Source: Symbiodinium natans (taxonomy: Eukaryota; Sar; Dinophyceae; Suessiales; Symbiodiniaceae). From it: DNA of 64,000 nucleotides. The DNA is taken from positions 146,501-210,500 of the forward strand of contig CAJNDS010002398.1 in the NCBI GenBank assembly GCA_905221605.1. The letters are read 5' to 3'. The position numbers and the translations under genes are program-made. Position 1 is the first letter of the stretch, and every line of letters begins with the position of its first letter. Shown piece after piece: positions 33,401-47,522 of this stretch. The notes beneath the pieces were generated by a model. That model saw only the letters and a program-made list of their open reading frames with translations, was not told the DNA's origin and did no database searches.

Positions 33401-36400
33401 TCTTTCTTATTCTCGGCATCTGCTTAGGCCACTATTCTGTTGGCAGCTTTATCTTGCAAAAATGTGGCAGCAACGATCTCAGAGTCGCAGTCCCAATCTG
33501 CTGCACCATCTACTGCAGAATGCTGCAGACCACGGGCTTGCAAACTGCCGGCAAGGCATCGACACGCGCTAATTGCAGCGGCGTCTGTGACTCGGCCATC
33601 AGATTGAGTGACTCTTTCTGAAGGCATGTGCTGAAGACTTGTCACAGCCAATTCTCTTGCGAAAACCTGCAGAAGCCGACAACATTCACAGCCAGAACTT
33701 GAAGACTTCAAACCTGGGAGGCTTCGAGCTGTGTGGGGCCCGGGCGTGGCCATCGATCCGCTGCATCTCTGTGTGGAAAACCTGCAGCGTCAATTTGTGT
33801 GCGTCCTCAAACTGAGAGCCACTTCACATCAGGACAAGACTGGCAACCAGCGCTAGCAGCCCATATGCTTTGAAAGGAATGCCCCTCAAGCACAAAAATC
33901 AAAGGTCCCGGACAGCTTGCAAGGGAGATTGCCGACCTTGGCAGAAAATACCCTTCAAGCGGCCAGTGGACAAGCTGTTGTCTTCTCAATGCAAGATCTG
34001 GACTACGTCCTGTCCCAGTGGCCGTCGAGTCTGCGCAGCATCAACAGCTCACAGTCACCTGCTCCAAAACTGCAGGTTTGGAATTCGATTCCAAAGAAGA
34101 GCTTGGCAAACTGCAAAGTGTTCTGATGATTCTGTGAACGTCGGTCAGGTCAAATCACAGCTGTTTGAAAGCTCTTCAGTCCACCAGGGTCCCACAGCAC
34201 CCTTTTCGGGCGCCTATCGTCAGCACTGCAACCATGGGGTGCAGCCTGAGGGGTTGTCATTTCCCAGTTGTACTGCTCACGAGGATGAAACCTAGAACAC
34301 TTGGGGCATCTTGGGGCCCTGGCTTCCCATGGATCTTCGTGCTGTTGTCCAGAACCTGAGACCCATAGAGCACAAAGTTCCCCCATGCTGACACGAACCG
34401 AGAGGGGCTCGGATCGCGCGGGCTCTGAACTCGAATTGTAGGGGATGCTGTCTTTGGCTTGAATTGACATGTTCGAACTAGAACCTTCTCATCTCTCATC
34501 CAGATTCGTGCCGTTTCGCTTGTAAGCGCAGCACCGCAAGCAGGATAGTGGTGGAACCCATGCCTCACGAAAAGTCGAACACACAAGTCCTTTGTCCCCG
34601 ATGCAGCGCGACACGTTGCCACCCACTCAACCTCTTTAATGACGCGAGAACGGTTCTTGCAAAGACTGTTGTGGAGAATAGTGAAGAGAGACACAGGCAA
34701 TTAACGAAAACCCCCGGTCTTGCACATCTGCGCAAGACAACGAGCCCCGCATCTCCTTCTGAGAAAATCTCTTACAAATCTTCAGCAGAACCCAATCTGA
34801 CACGCAAAAGGCACACGAGGCTCTCGATGCAGCCGAGGAGGACACTTTCGGTCTCTTCGTAGGCCTCCTGGCAGGTAACGACTAGCCAGGCCCTCGGCTT
34901 CATGCCTTTCCACACTGCAATGCTACCAGAGCACTTCGACACGAAACAATCTGAGTACATGTAGAGCTGGCAAGGAGGCCTTCAGCAAAGACACCGGGCC
35001 CTGATAGGCTTCCTGCGCAGAGTCTTTCCGCATGCGTGGAGCACGCCTAAGCCGGCACACCTTAGGTCCTGCGGATTCACTTGCCGGTCCGGGATGAGCT
35101 GGTTCATACCCAGGTCCTTCACCGTCGCCCAAAGACCAGAACTTCGGGACACAGACGCGCTTTCTGAACTTCATCATCGACACTGCTCGAAGGAAAATTC
35201 CAAACACTCGAGACACACATCCTCGCAAATCCGCAGCAGCTCCTTGGCTTCGGGAGAAAGAAAGTGTGGGTTTCAAGGTGGCCTCATCATATCAAATCAT
35301 AATCGTTTTCTTCTTCTCTCCTACAGTGTCGTTTCTCGGAACGGGCTGGTTGGGAACCCAGTGAATCTCTTTGCAATCATTCTCGGAGGTCCTAACGGTT
35401 CACGGCCACCTGCCATCTAGGCAGCGTGCAGGGATGCCCTCTGAACAAGGAGTCCCACACAACAAAGGAAAGGAGCCACGAACAAAAAACTGTCATGTGC
35501 TGTTGCTTCAGGACCCGTGCACGGATTCAGAATCTGCTCACTCAAACTGCACAGGCCCCGAACATCTTGAAACGGATGCCAGCCCTGACCATGCCCCGAA
35601 ACGTTGAGCCCTTCAAAACCTCTTCGGCCACAAACAGCCCAGGGGCTCGGGGGAGCTGCGAGGCGTCCATCCCGAACTCCTCCAGCTGCGACCTGCCAAG
35701 CTCCGATCGGAAAGGGCGCGGCTTTAGGCTTCGGTGGAGCTGTCGCCATACGAAGCTCGACATTCGTTTGAAAATGTTTGAAATTCCTGTCTGCGGGAGT
35801 TAGGCGTTCCGGACTCAATCGAAGAATCTGTCACGCTTCACTCCTCAGCTGGTAAGGCTCGCGTGCCGAAATCAAACGTACTCGTACGGCCGCGTGCTGT
35901 GGATCAGAAGGCGTATAGAGAGGGCCCTCTAGATGTAAGTATGTCTTGTTACCTTGACTCGTGAACTCTCACGAGGAATCACTGCGTGAGCCAACTGGAG
36001 CAAGAAGCTGATTGCTGTACCAAAGCCATCCAACCAAGCCCAACCGAGGATGCGCAGGCCCAAACAGAATACAAAGCCCTTGTCATCCTGAGGCTACTTG
36101 GGATTCTTCCGAGGTCGCCACACTCCATCTGCCACGCCTAGGATCATCGGGGATGCCAGGGTTGCATCAGCGTCCTGCAGGGCTCTGAGCCAACAGCGTC
36201 CAACATCTGCGACTGTTCTGACGTGTCTGCCCAAAGAGTAGGTCGTTTCTCACTTGCACATGTCCCCTTTCATTCGTTTCGAAAATTCTGGATCGTTGTG
36301 GAGAACCGCACTTGGGCCCGGGTGTGAAGGAGTTTCCCCACCATTCCCCCGAGTTCCCCGCAGCCCCCCCCCCCAGTTTCCAGATTTTCGGGCCGGGGCC

Positions 36401-39080
36401 GTGGCAGTCGACACGTGTGCGCGCTGAGCATCTGGATCTGAACTCTCAGGGCACGTCTGGGCCGAAAGAAGAGGCCGCCTTGTGACCCAGGCTCAGCTTC
36501 TTCGGATGTGTGCGCTGGTAGGTCTTGGCCTCTCCAGAGTGCTGTAGGACTTGAGGGCTTTAGGGCTTCGGATTGTAGTTTTTGGGTTTGGGGCGAAAAA
36601 CAGGGTTCTGGAGCCATGGTGAGCTGAGCTTGGCGCGCTGAAGCACAGGGGCTTGTTCTTCTGGTATTCCTGCGCGAAAGGTCCAAAGGCATCACTGCAG
36701 AAAACACTGATTCGGAGTAGAAGGACGGGCTTAGGAGCAATGGAAAATTTCAGCGTTCGGGGTTCTTGCAAGCTAAACAGCCCCGTGTACTAGTTCGTTG
36801 AACCTGGTTCAGCCGCACCTCATTGAAATGCTGGTCTCGGCGAGAGAACTCGCTAAGAAGCGTCCGCTGCTTCTCAGTGCCTTGCGAGATGCTAGGGATG
36901 AAAGGCCCTGTAGGGGAACTTGAGCAAGATCCGAGTCTAGTTCACACAGCTGGCATCGAGCGCCGGATGCGCCGGACCGAGTGACTTTTGCAGGCGTGGG
37001 GTGTTTGCCATAGTCTGAAAGCTGTACACTTGGCTGATCTTCCCAGTGGCACAAAACGCAAACAAAAGAGGTTTAGGGCCTAGGGATACGGGGATGAACG
37101 GTGCTTGTCCCTCGGGTGTCCGGATGCACCAAGGGTGGTTCCAGATGTGGCTGGTGATACTTGCCGCGCACTTCGGCGGCGAATTAAAGGCCGAATGGCT
37201 CTCTCTGAAAACCCAGCTCTATCATGCTGAATCATGCTCCGAGGCTGCCATGACCGTGTGCAGACACACCGCGCCCCTGAAGCTTTGGAGCATACACAGG
37301 GCTTCCACAGCGCTTTAACCAAAAAAAACTGCAGTCGGTCGACAGCCTGGGCCTACGCAAATTCTCGCACATCCCAGCGCTGTAAAGCAACATGGCTTGG
37401 TGCAAACAGCTGAGATCAAGTACCTTGAGCCTGGATCAACAAGTTGAACGTAAATCAAGCTCTTTGGCTCGCCAGGATGCAGACATGTCAAAATATGAAG
37501 TGCAAGTCTGCTAACACTACGAGGCGTGCTCGCAATCCGCAGCATAGCTGGACGACTTGCGGCCGCGAGAAAAAGCGACTGAGTGACTTTGGCAGGGTTT
37601 TGCCAAACGTCATGCTGATCATGCTGGTGGCGCAGAGGCCGCTTTCTCAGCATGCCCCACGTACGCCCTCTAGCAAAGGAGGAAGGTCACAATGCGGCTG
37701 CTCCTTCAGAGCCCAAACTGAAACGCTAAGACCATACAATGCCATAAGCCCTCATGCTCTTCAGCCTTCAACATCTCACCGTCCCATCTTTCTTCTCGTC
37801 ATACCTGCCCTTACGTGCCCGTTGCCCTCCTGCATCTTCACACCTTCGCGTACAGCGCAAGCCGGGCGATCCTGCGACAGGTCGAGAGCCCCCTGAACAT
37901 CAAAAAGGGTCTTTTTTTGCAGAAGACCCCTCTCTCTGAGAGGCACATGCATGGTCGCAGCCAAATGTGTGAAAGCTCTGGAACCTTTGTAGCTACCGAG
38001 CACCCGCAGGTCCCCAGGGCCTACCAGCCGTCTTGCTGTAGCCCACCCATTGCCTCCGTGCGACACATCGCGATGCAAGTCCAACGGGTCCAGCGGCCGC
38101 TATCTCTGAGGCCGCAACTCCATGGAAACAGAAAGACCGGCGTCCACCTACACATGTCATGTGTGTCATGTAGACTCCAAGCTGAGCAAAGGCAAAGGTC
38201 ATGGTTTCCATTCAAGCGTATCAAGAGTATCAAATTGCACTGAAGGAGCCCGTGGGGAACATAAACCACGAGAAGAAATCCCGGACAGCCCAGCATAGCC
38301 CAGCCATAACGGTGTCGATGATGCCCTCGGACCCACGCTCCAAGGTGTCGGATCCACCTGCAAAGTGCACTTGGCGTGAGCGCTGCAGGGTCTTGTACCC
38401 TAAAGCGTACCGGGCCCCAAATGGCCTTTCACCCTTTAGTGACGTTAGTGTGTAAGCCGTTCAAGAATCGATGGGCTCATCTGGGTTTATGACACAGGTA
38501 ACTCGAGCAATGCAGAAACCAAAGAAAAAGAGGAATCGAGGATCTTGAACAGCATCGTGAAGCCTCAAAGCTGCACACGCTTTGGTCCTGAAAACGAGAT
38601 GCACACTTCAGTGAGACCCGGCACCGACGCCTTTTTTTGAAGTTTCGTCTGCCAGCCGACGTGGTGTCGCCCAAGAGTTCCCCTGGCCCCTGACCTCAGC
38701 CTGTTCAGGTGCCTTGAAAAAGGGCCTCATAAGATCCTCGCCTGCCTACCAACCCGTACAAGTGTCCAGGGGAGGTCTGGGAATCCGGTTTCAGGACCGC
38801 TTCGGCAAGAAATGCCCTCTTGAAGTATTCGTGGCCTGGCATGGCTCGATAGCAGCCAACTTTCGCATGCGGAGGAGGTGGTGGCGAGACGATGCATGTA
38901 TAGCAAAGAGTGGGTTTGGCCTCTTCCCTTCCGAAAGGCAAGAGAACAAAGAGCTGGAAAAACCAGACTACCTTGCCAACAATCAACTGCTCAGCACAGA
39001 ACAGGAATGGACGCGCCTACGTTTTGCAACAGCTGGAAGAGGCCAGTTCGGCAGTCCTGAAAACTGGTGTGGCGTGCCTC
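30414..39080. other. No gene recognised
   Basis: Ordinary DNA without identifiable domains. Minus-strand ORFs up to about 171 codons (31104-31619, 31612-32076, 34257-34700, 36270-36740) have no motif. A small triple repeat CCGAGAGGTT is at 30755-30780. C-runs and G-runs occur at about 32310-32330 and 36365-36375. Confidence 0.35.
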
Positions 39081-39151
39081 AGGCCCTAAACTCCCCCCTC
39101 AACCTGAAACCCTAAACCCGAACCTTAAACACTGATCCCTAAGCCCTAAGT
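39081..39151. repeat. Degenerate CCCTAAA-like tract
   Basis: GCCCTAAAC, GAAACCCTAAACCCG, CCTTAAACAC, TCCCTAAGCCCTAAG in a row. This is a telomere-class repeat in a worn interstitial form. Confidence 0.5.
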
Positions 39152-41715
39152 GTTCATCGCGGTCCTCGGAGCTGATGTTATCACCGCCCCCGGACAGCCG
39201 CAAGAAGGACTGCAGCAGCTTGCAGAAGCCAGCTGTCACTATAAGTGCCTCTCCTCTTCTGCCTATCCCCCAACTGTGATCAAGGGGCTTTGTAACCTTG
39301 GTGCAAGAAAGCCAGCGGTCTCATGAGCATTCCTCTCCGGTCGCTTTTCCCCATCTTGCCTCCAGCGCCTCGGACTCATTCACTGGGTTCATGCGCAGCA
39401 ACATCACAAAAGCATCGCGATCGATGGCGAAGGCCTGACAGGCGCTCTACGCTTCAAGACAAGAGGCGCTGGAGATGTTCTGAAGGCTTCTTGGGCATGC
39501 CTTTGAGAAGGGCTTCAAAGTGATCCTGTCTGCATACCCATGTGGTTCTGGCCTCCGAACCACAACCACAAGAAGCGAAACTGGGTGGGCCATTGGGCTG
39601 CTTACCCGAAGGTTTAAGGTTGAAGGGTGACATGGACACTCAAGCTTTCCTAAATACGGACTATGCGTATCCTGTGCCATCCACCAAACTCCGGGCGCTT
39701 TGCATGAGCCCTCCGAATGGGCCAAGATTCGTACAAGCCGACGCTGAACACATCGTTCGCTGTGGTTGTGGGGTTTGGGTTACAGGTCTCGGATGTAGAG
39801 CAAAAACGTCTGTTCAGGCCTCGTTGGTAGATGCGATCTTCAGGAGCTCCGTATCGATGTCTGACACCGCACCTATGCGCTGGTCACCCACATGAAGACA
39901 CTTTGAATCAGCAGCCAGTCCCACTCTGCAAGAATGCAAACCCATGTGCACATGTGGATGAGCTCGTGACTGTTAGTCTCAATGAAGCTCCGCAACTGGT
40001 TGTGGTCGGGTTGAAGGGCCTCCTGCGACACGACGGGCAGAGGACATGTGTCAAAATTTTCTGCAGGTGTCATCATGGGCTCGCTCTCTGTCAAAGCGTT
40101 CACTGTCCGACAAGGATCTCCATCGAAAGTTTGGAGCAATTCTGGGACCTTGAATGCATGCGAACGTCCTGGGTAGGAAATGTGCACAGCTCGAGAGCTC
40201 AACGATGTCGCAGACATGTCTGTGCATGTGTCTTGCTTTTCCCTCAATGAACCAACCTCGAAATCAAGAGAAAAGAGCAATGTCTGTTTTGTGTGGGTTG
40301 CCCTGCTGCTGAGACAAAAAGTCGCGTTTCTTTTGTACTTGCACGCTTGCTGGGCAAACGTGCTTAACCGGCATGGAATGTGCCACTCAAGGCAGGAAAA
40401 GGCCGAGGTCGGTCCAATAAGGGGGCCGCGAGGAAAGAGGAGAAGGATAGAGACCACCGCCAAGTCTACAACGAGCCAGGTTTGAGGTACTGTACACAGT
40501 GGTATACTGGTATACAAGGGTGCACACGTCTTTCGGCTTCGTGGGTCCTGGCCCTTCGCGAGGCTCGCGAAAGCAGAACCCCAGGCGGAAGTCTCTGCGC
40601 CCTGGGATGAACTTAGAAGGATCATGACTTCCAGGATATGAGGGCCCGTTGGGGGGATTTTGCGGTTTTGGGGGGCAGATTTTGGCATGCGCACAGCAGC
40701 CCGGCCTCCAAATCGGCAAGGATGCCCTCCAAGCTGAGCTTCGGCTCAGTCCTACAGGGCTCTAAAGCTTTTGGGAAAGGTTTCTGAGGCTCTTGGGATT
40801 TAACCACTTTGGGTTGGGAACTGCTTGAGAATTCGCCTCAACCCCAGCCGCTGTCAGCCGTGCTTCAATGCTAGCACCCTTATTTTCTTTGCACAGTCGG
40901 GAAAAACTCTCTTTCCTCGTATCCAACTTTGAAAAGCCTCGGTTCCGTTTTTGTTGATGGGAAACGTCGGCAAGTTGTCTATGTTTTGACCATGAAAACT
41001 TCAAAGTGTACATAGGTGCTCTATGTTTCTACTATGAAAAAACGTTGTTGAAACTTTGTTGAATAGGAACACTTCTCATGTATTACGCTTTCACCGGAAA
41101 ACCTTCAAGAAACAATAGACTAAAAACAATCAAGGCCTCTGCTTCCCAATCTTACCCCCCACCCACCGCAATTGGTGATCCGAAAAGTTCGTGAGCCCTC
41201 ACACCCTTGTCTTTCGAGTTTCGGGGTTGCAGCCCTAATCAGCTACAGAACGATGAATGCATGCCCCGTCCATCTGCAAACATCAAAGAAAAAGAAGCTT
41301 GCTTTGGCTTATCTAACATGGTGGAGATGGAGAGGAGAAAAAACATGCAAAATAAAGATGAATATGGGGGGGGGGGGGGGAAAAGGGGGAAAGGGGGGAA
41401 CTTTGAGAGTCCTGGCGGCCGGCGGCGCCGCCGGTGCCGGCGCCGGCTTCGGCGCCTCCTTGGGCTTCGGGGCCGAGGCCTTCGGCTTCGGCTCCAGGGC
41501 CTCGCCGCGAGCAGAGATTAGACGATTAGAGGCCCAAGCTTTCCATGAGTGGAGAAACCTTTGAAGGGCCTAGGAGAGAGTTTTGAAGGGATTTAGCAAG
41601 GGTAAGGGCTTGTCCAACTAATTTGGACCAAGACTGGTCTTACCTTGCCCGCATGCTTGAAGCAGAAGAAAATGGACGGTCCCCATGCTCTCTCGCTCTC
41701 CCTGTGTTTTTTTGT
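39152..41715. other. No other gene recognised
   Basis: Apart from the 273-codon minus-strand ORF, nothing identifiable. A G-run at 41366-41379 and a GGCGCC/GGCTTC-rich patch at 41415-41500 are low-complexity. Confidence 0.35.
39873..40694 (-). CDS. Unrecognised 273-codon ORF
   Basis: An open minus-strand frame from an ATG at 40694. The product has no recognisable domain: a Ser/Thr/Leu-rich composition with a hydrophobic patch near the middle and a Trp-containing tail. Its length is unusual for random DNA of this composition, and it lies in a long gene-poor stretch. It could be a pseudogene, an exon read through, or chance; I do not assign a function. Confidence 0.2.
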   Translation of the reverse strand: MRMPKSAPQNRKIPPTGPHILEVMILLSSSQGAETSAWGSAFASLAKGQDPRSRKTCAPLYTSIPLCTVPQTWLVVDLAVVSILLLFPRGPLIGPTSAFSCLEWHIPCRLSTFAQQACKYKRNATFCLSSRATHTKQTLLFSLDFEVGSLREKQDTCTDMSATSLSSRAVHISYPGRSHAFKVPELLQTFDGDPCRTVNALTESEPMMTPAENFDTCPLPVVSQEALQPDHNQLRSFIETNSHELIHMCTWVCILAEWDWLLIQSVFMWVTSA

Positions 41716-41910
41716 CCCTCTCTCTCTCTCTCTCTCGCTCTCTCTGACTCTCTCTCTCTCTGGGTCTATCTCTGTCCCTCTCTGTCTATCTCTATCTCTC
41801 TCTCTGTCTCTCGGTCTCTCTGTCTCTCTGTCTCTCTGTCTCTCTGTCTCTCTGTCTCTCTGTCTCTCTGTCTCTCTGTCTCTCTGTCTCTCTGTCTCTC
41901 TATCTCTCTG

Positions 41911-41963
<53 letters not shown>

Positions 41964-41966
41964 GTC

Positions 41967-42001
<35 letters not shown>
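41716..42001. repeat. CTCTGT / CT microsatellite
   Basis: About 285 bases of CT with a regular TCTCTCTG octamer section between about 41810 and 41905. Ser/Leu and Arg/Glu ORFs across it are artefacts. Confidence 0.96.
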
Positions 42002-42005
<4 letters not shown>

Positions 42006-45000
42006 ACAGCCATGGCGCGGGAGCCGGTGGTGGGGGTACGAAGAACTCGTCCTTTCGCAAAAAACACCACAGCTCGGGGGTCCTTGCAATACTCCTGAGC
42101 CAATGGAAAGTCCTCCTCTTCCGGCAATGCCCCACCCGAAGCACCACCTCGACCTGTCTGGAAAGGGCTGCTAGCTGCACTGCACACCCGTTGCATGAGG
42201 GCATGGAGAGGGCGATTGCCGAGTCAAGCGCCTTTTGCCTTCTTGGATTGGTCCTGGCAGAGCTGTCACTTGACTTGCTGGGCAGTCATAGGGGGCACCA
42301 GAGGCTTACTTGCAGCATGCTGGTTTGATTTGCATCTTGATTTAGGAGCCCTCATCTTTCATTCCTTCTGATCTCTCAGATGATGTACTCTTTCATGAGA
42401 TTGAAATCAGTGTTAGTGGGCCTGCTTAATGGAATCTGGGCATGTGCAGTGAACTGTGTCAGATGGCAGTACTTGGCATGCTCCCATCCACAACACGATC
42501 ACTACCGAACCCTCCAGGAACCGTCTCAGGCATTCTTCGCAAAGCCGCGAGCGCTCAGACAAACTGACTGAGCATAAGAGGTTCCGGTAGCGCTTTTGTA
42601 AGGAAGATCATTGCAACACTTGCTCACAGCAGACTTGACATACTCGAGGCTTACAAGCATGGCAGCACGGCAATCTCCACACGCTGCTCCTCTGCTTCCT
42701 GACAGGCACACTATGAAGGTCGTAGTTGAATGTTTCTGGGGCGTTTAGTCGGCAGTTCGAGGTCCCCCAAGACTCCAAGTCCAAATGAAAAGCTGGGACT
42801 GTTGTAGGCGGTGAACCGTTCATGTGAGGCTCGAACCCCATGTGGCCGGTGCCCTGTCAAGTTAGGTACTGCTTGCAGACCCTTGCGCCACTTTTACAAG
42901 TCGCTGCCGGCGCCGCTCGAAGGCCCCTATGGCGCTGCACCGCAGAAAGTCTCACGAGCCCTCACTGAGCCCTCACATTCCGGCTACTCCCCACCCAGCT
43001 CCCACAGCTTCAACTCCGAAGCCTTGAACACCAGCGTCCTAAACCAGATCACACTGACAATCTCGCTGCCCATGGCCCCATGGCCTCCCCAGCACCATAG
43101 CCACACCCGCATTCCTTGGCCAAGTCCTCACGGAGCAAAGCCGGGGGCACGCAGACTTTGAAGAACAGGCTAGCTGCGACTACCCTTCGACCGAAACGTG
43201 AGGCAGAAGTCAACTGGTGGTCCTGCCCCATCTTGCCGAGCGGCAACAAACTGGAAAGTAATGTTTGAGCCTCCCCTGAAAGCTATCGGTGGCAATGAAT
43301 GTCCCTGCAGCTTAGTCGGCATATTTATGGAACGACCTTGAACGACCCTTTGGGTTCAGACATGACACCTTTGACCCTGCGGTTGCGCTGCCAAGGTTGG
43401 GAGTTGCAGCTCTGTGCTCTGTGCTCTGTGCTGTGGGCCGTGCCCACTAGGAACGTCGGCGATCTAAGGACCATGACCTCAACCAAGCGCCGACAGGGAA
43501 TCGGGCTTGGCTCACGAAACCTCAGAGGCTTGTCATGGATCTGGCCTCAGAAGTGCGGTCATGCAGCGCAGGGGTGCGGGGAAACAGCTCGCCTAAGTCA
43601 CTGCGAAGCCCTCTCAAAGTGCCCCTTTAAGAGCCCTTACCTGTCGTAGACCTGGGTGTGGTGCGTCACCTTTGGAGGTGACGAAGGGTCAAAGAAGGGG
43701 AGCGGGACATGGTAGGACTGAAAGTGGCTCGAAGAGGTGCTCTCAACGCCCGAAACATGAAGGGTTTCTACAGGGTTCTGATACGACCGTGAACATGGAC
43801 TGAAGGTTCTCTGAAGCCGAAAAGCTGCGAATCTGCTGAAGCCCGGAAAGTTGGGCGCCTGTCCTGCTAGCGCACTCGCAGGCATCTCCTGGGAGCTATT
43901 GGCTCTTCTAATCCGGTGATAAGGTTCCCCAGCAAACACTCAAAATATCTCTCAATATCTCAAAATCTCTCTGAATATCTCGTAATATCTCTCAAGGCTG
44001 TAAGGCCCTTCACGTTCCGTCAAGATGTCTTTTTCGAGGTTGCCCATGCGCAGCGCTGACATCCATCTGCGAAACTTGACTTGGCTCTGGGACGACTCAA
44101 CGTTTAGCCAGGAAGCTAAATTTCTGGGGTCTTAGGTGTCTTCATCACCATCCACATCCTGTCTAACAATGAGACACAATCTATGTCTTTATGTCTGTAC
44201 ACGTACATCTCTCATCATGGAGCGTCTGTCTTCCGCATCGCGCAGATGAGCCCTCTCACTTCTGAACCCTACCATGCACAACAAACACTTGGGTGAGACG
44301 AGTGGTACAACAGGGTATGACCGCTCCGGACAGGGCGTCAAGAGGCCGGACATCGCTTAAGTTTGGGGAGTTCTGGTGCGAGCAGAAGCTCTGGCACCTG
44401 ATGGCACCTGCCTCCTTATGAACACGTGCTCAGCTGCTCCGGATGATTGAGGAGTGCATCTGCTTAAGATATGAGAGCATTGAATCATGGCTGCCAACAA
44501 CAATCGATAAGCCTGTGTAAAAGCCGTCACGCTACAGCAGCCGTCTGCCTCTGGTCAAAAAGCTCCTCGCCAGCGAAACATGAGCCCGTGGATTGGAACA
44601 TGTGGGGATGTGGGTTGTGCCAACTTCGGGTCTCTCTTCAGAATCCCTCTTTACAGGGGGTTTCAGCCTCTGCCATGCTCTACACTCCACACCTATGACC
44701 CCCTTGAGAGCCCTCAAGAACCTTGAGCCGAAAACAACCCTCAAACTGACTCAAACTGACTCAAACGACTCAAACTCTCGGGCTTTGCGGATCAGCACTC
44801 CCAAGGCCTGCAGTCTCGCCCACTTCTGGCGCCGGGCGGCCTCGCGCCTCAAGGCACAGAAGCACTTTCAAGAGGAGCCTCTCAACAGGGCGTCCCAGAC
44901 GTTTGGGAGGGCTTAGCAGGGTTTATGGAAGGGCTTTTGGCTCTCTCCGGTGTTCTTCAAACTTTGCGCGTGAAATACCACAGCACTGGGATCACGACTG

Positions 45001-47430
45001 CTCCTCCTCGTCATAGGCTTCTTTGTGATTTGCAGAACCTGTGCAAAAAAATCGGCTGATCGAGCCTTGCACCTGTCCCCTTGCCGCAAGCTCCCCTCTC
45101 GTGAAGCTTTGCTTCCGACACTCATCAAAGAGCTGAGGGTCGGCTTCCATTAACCTCACAAGCCCAACAGAGAATGTAGGTTGATGGGAGCTGAGCGACT
45201 CACACAAGCCCATGGATGTTTTCGCTTGTCATCAATAGGGAAGCCCTGAGTGCCTGGGAGCTTGCTGCACACGCAAATGTAACAAACTGCCTTCCTTGCT
45301 CCTCCCTGCAAGTTGGCAATGAGCCAATATCTCGCACACTGACACTAGCCAAGGGCATCGCAGTTTAAGCACATTGAAGGTGAGGCCATGTACCGCACCT
45401 TGCACAAGTATTCAACATCCGAAAGAAGGCATTTGGGCATTTTGGGATGCGGCAACTTCGGTGTTCAAGACTTCTGGAAGCCTTCCGGAAGCAATGCCGA
45501 GGTGCTGTTCCAATGCTGCTTTGAATTCATGTACAAGGCTCCGATGACCACCGGGAAGAGCACCTGGCGAGAGGCTGGCGAAATCAGAGCTGGGTGACAG
45601 ATGTTGGCAGAAAGTAATAGCCTTCCGGCTTGAGGTGATCAGCCGGACGATGTAGTCGTTGTTCCACAAGAAGAGCGTGCGCTCGGCCACCTTTCAGGCA
45701 AGACAATCCGGGCTTTCCAGTAGTTTCGGCTGCAACCACCCCAGCAGGCCCCTGGAGAGTCCGTCTAATGTTGGATGCAGGAAGAATGCCAGGAAGGAGG
45801 GGTTTGGTCCCTTGAACTTCAGAAGGCCGGTGGCCAGATTGCCCGTGGCACGGCTCTCCAAGACGGGGGCTTTTCCCAGGCGAGCTCGCCATGCTCGCTA
45901 TGTTCAGGCTGCGCAAGCCGATGTAGAGTACAAAGCCCCGAGAAGCCGGTTGAGACGGAAGATCTGCTGCGGCTCAGTTTGCCCAGGTGAGCGGCTAGTG
46001 ATTTCCGCCCAGCCAGAGCGGCGCCCAAGTGGGAGTTTTATGATTTGAGCCCACCCTTGTGGTTTCGGCTCTTAGTAAACAAAATGCGGGAGCTGCGGCT
46101 TTTGCAAGTCCGCGATGCTGGAAGCCCTTCAGTAGCAGATGCTACGATGCAGTAGCATGTATAAATGCAGTCCCAGTTGTGCCGTGCACGGTTGAACCGC
46201 AGCCCGCCACCAAAAACCACAACTACGCTGCCGCGGCTACCTTAAAGAAGCTTCCCCGAAGGCATGCTGTATGGCATTAAACATACACTAGTACAAGATA
46301 GAGGTTCAAGCTTGGTCATGGGGACCTACCCTGACAAGGTTGCTACGCTTCTATGGGCAAACCCTGATGCAGAACGACACCCCACGAGCCTGAAAATGAG
46401 GGCAGGTGATGCACAGGGCGAGTCTCTGAAAAAGCTGATCCTGACCAGGATCAGAGGGGCTGACAGCTGCAACATAAGTTTGTGGCTGAAAGTGCTGATC
46501 GTCAACCTCGCAACTACAGTCTGGAGAGAATAGCCATCCTGACGTGACTGCCTTTGGTAGTTTGGGCACATCAAGGTAATTCAGAGGGAAAGATGCAATA
46601 GCGCCCAATAACGCAAACGAATGAATAGCCACTGCTGCTTATGAGGGCGGCATAAGACATAAAGGCCAACTCCTGCCATTAAGCAAGGGCACAAAGCATC
46701 ACCAAAATTAGGACACGACGTGGGCTCTTCGGCAAAAGGGAAGGGAAGAATACTTCAACTGAGCAAGGGCATCAGTTTTGGAATCCTGGTTTGGGTCGAA
46801 CCTGTCCCCCGACTGGCTAGGAGCTATGAGGCATTGAAGTGACAAGCAGCACCTGGCGTCCAACACAAAGATTAATAACTTTTGAATCGATCCTCACATG
46901 TGTACACAGGAGCTCTCCACAAGCCCTCTGAAGAATCTTTGAGAGCATGGGTCTGTACACCAAGTCAACCTGATGACGCGACCTGCGGCCCGACACGTAG
47001 TTGATCCTTACTGCACCCCAACAAGACACCGTACTCGCTAAAGAATGAACAACATGGAAGAACCAAACAAACCCTGAACCCATCATACTTCAGCAAACCC
47101 CCACCTGCATCCGAACAAACTCGGGCGGCTTCGTCAACTCCAAGAGCTCCTCCAACTCGTTCAGGAAGAGGACCTTGGTTAACACTGATCCCGGTGATTA
47201 GCACCTGGTCGGGGCTACGTGCGGGCTGTGCCTCTTAAGAAAAAACCCTCAAACCCACCCTCCTTAAACCCCGCAAGCACCGAAGAGACATGACTCTGCC
47301 CTCCACCTGCTTGGAGGTAATCGTGGCCGGCCAGTATCTCAGCATGGAGGTGAGGATGACGTAGGCGAGCCGCGGGTCCTTCTCGACATACTGCCTGCAG
47401 AGATCTGCAGAAGCATCACGGGGTATCGCA
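42002..47430. other. No gene recognised; small ATCTCTCAA repeat at 43939-43995
   Basis: No domain recognised. 43939-43995 contains five copies of a roughly 12 base unit of the CTCAAAATATCT / CTGAATATCT kind. A weak tRNA-like box A/box B pair on the minus strand near 42825-42890 was judged unconvincing. Confidence 0.35.
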
Positions 47431-47522
47431 TGGCATCACATTCCATCACAGAGCATCACATGGCGTCACATGGTATCACATGGTATCACATGGTTAGCAC
47501 ATGGTATCACATGGTATCACGC
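47431..47522. repeat. ATCACATGGT decamer repeat
   Basis: Copies of ATCACATGGT, most regular at 47465-47520, with decayed copies to the left (ATCGCATGGC, ATCACATTCC). Confidence 0.9.

Noticed and set aside
41593-42328. Ser/Leu- and Arg/Glu-rich ORFs of about 200 codons
   Set aside because: Most of their length is the CT microsatellite; the flanks show no motif.
42820-42900. tRNA gene or tRNA-derived SINE on the minus strand
   Set aside because: Box A-like TGGCGCAAGGG and box B-like GTTCGAGCC are present 54 bp apart, but neither the T-arm nor the acceptor pairs properly.
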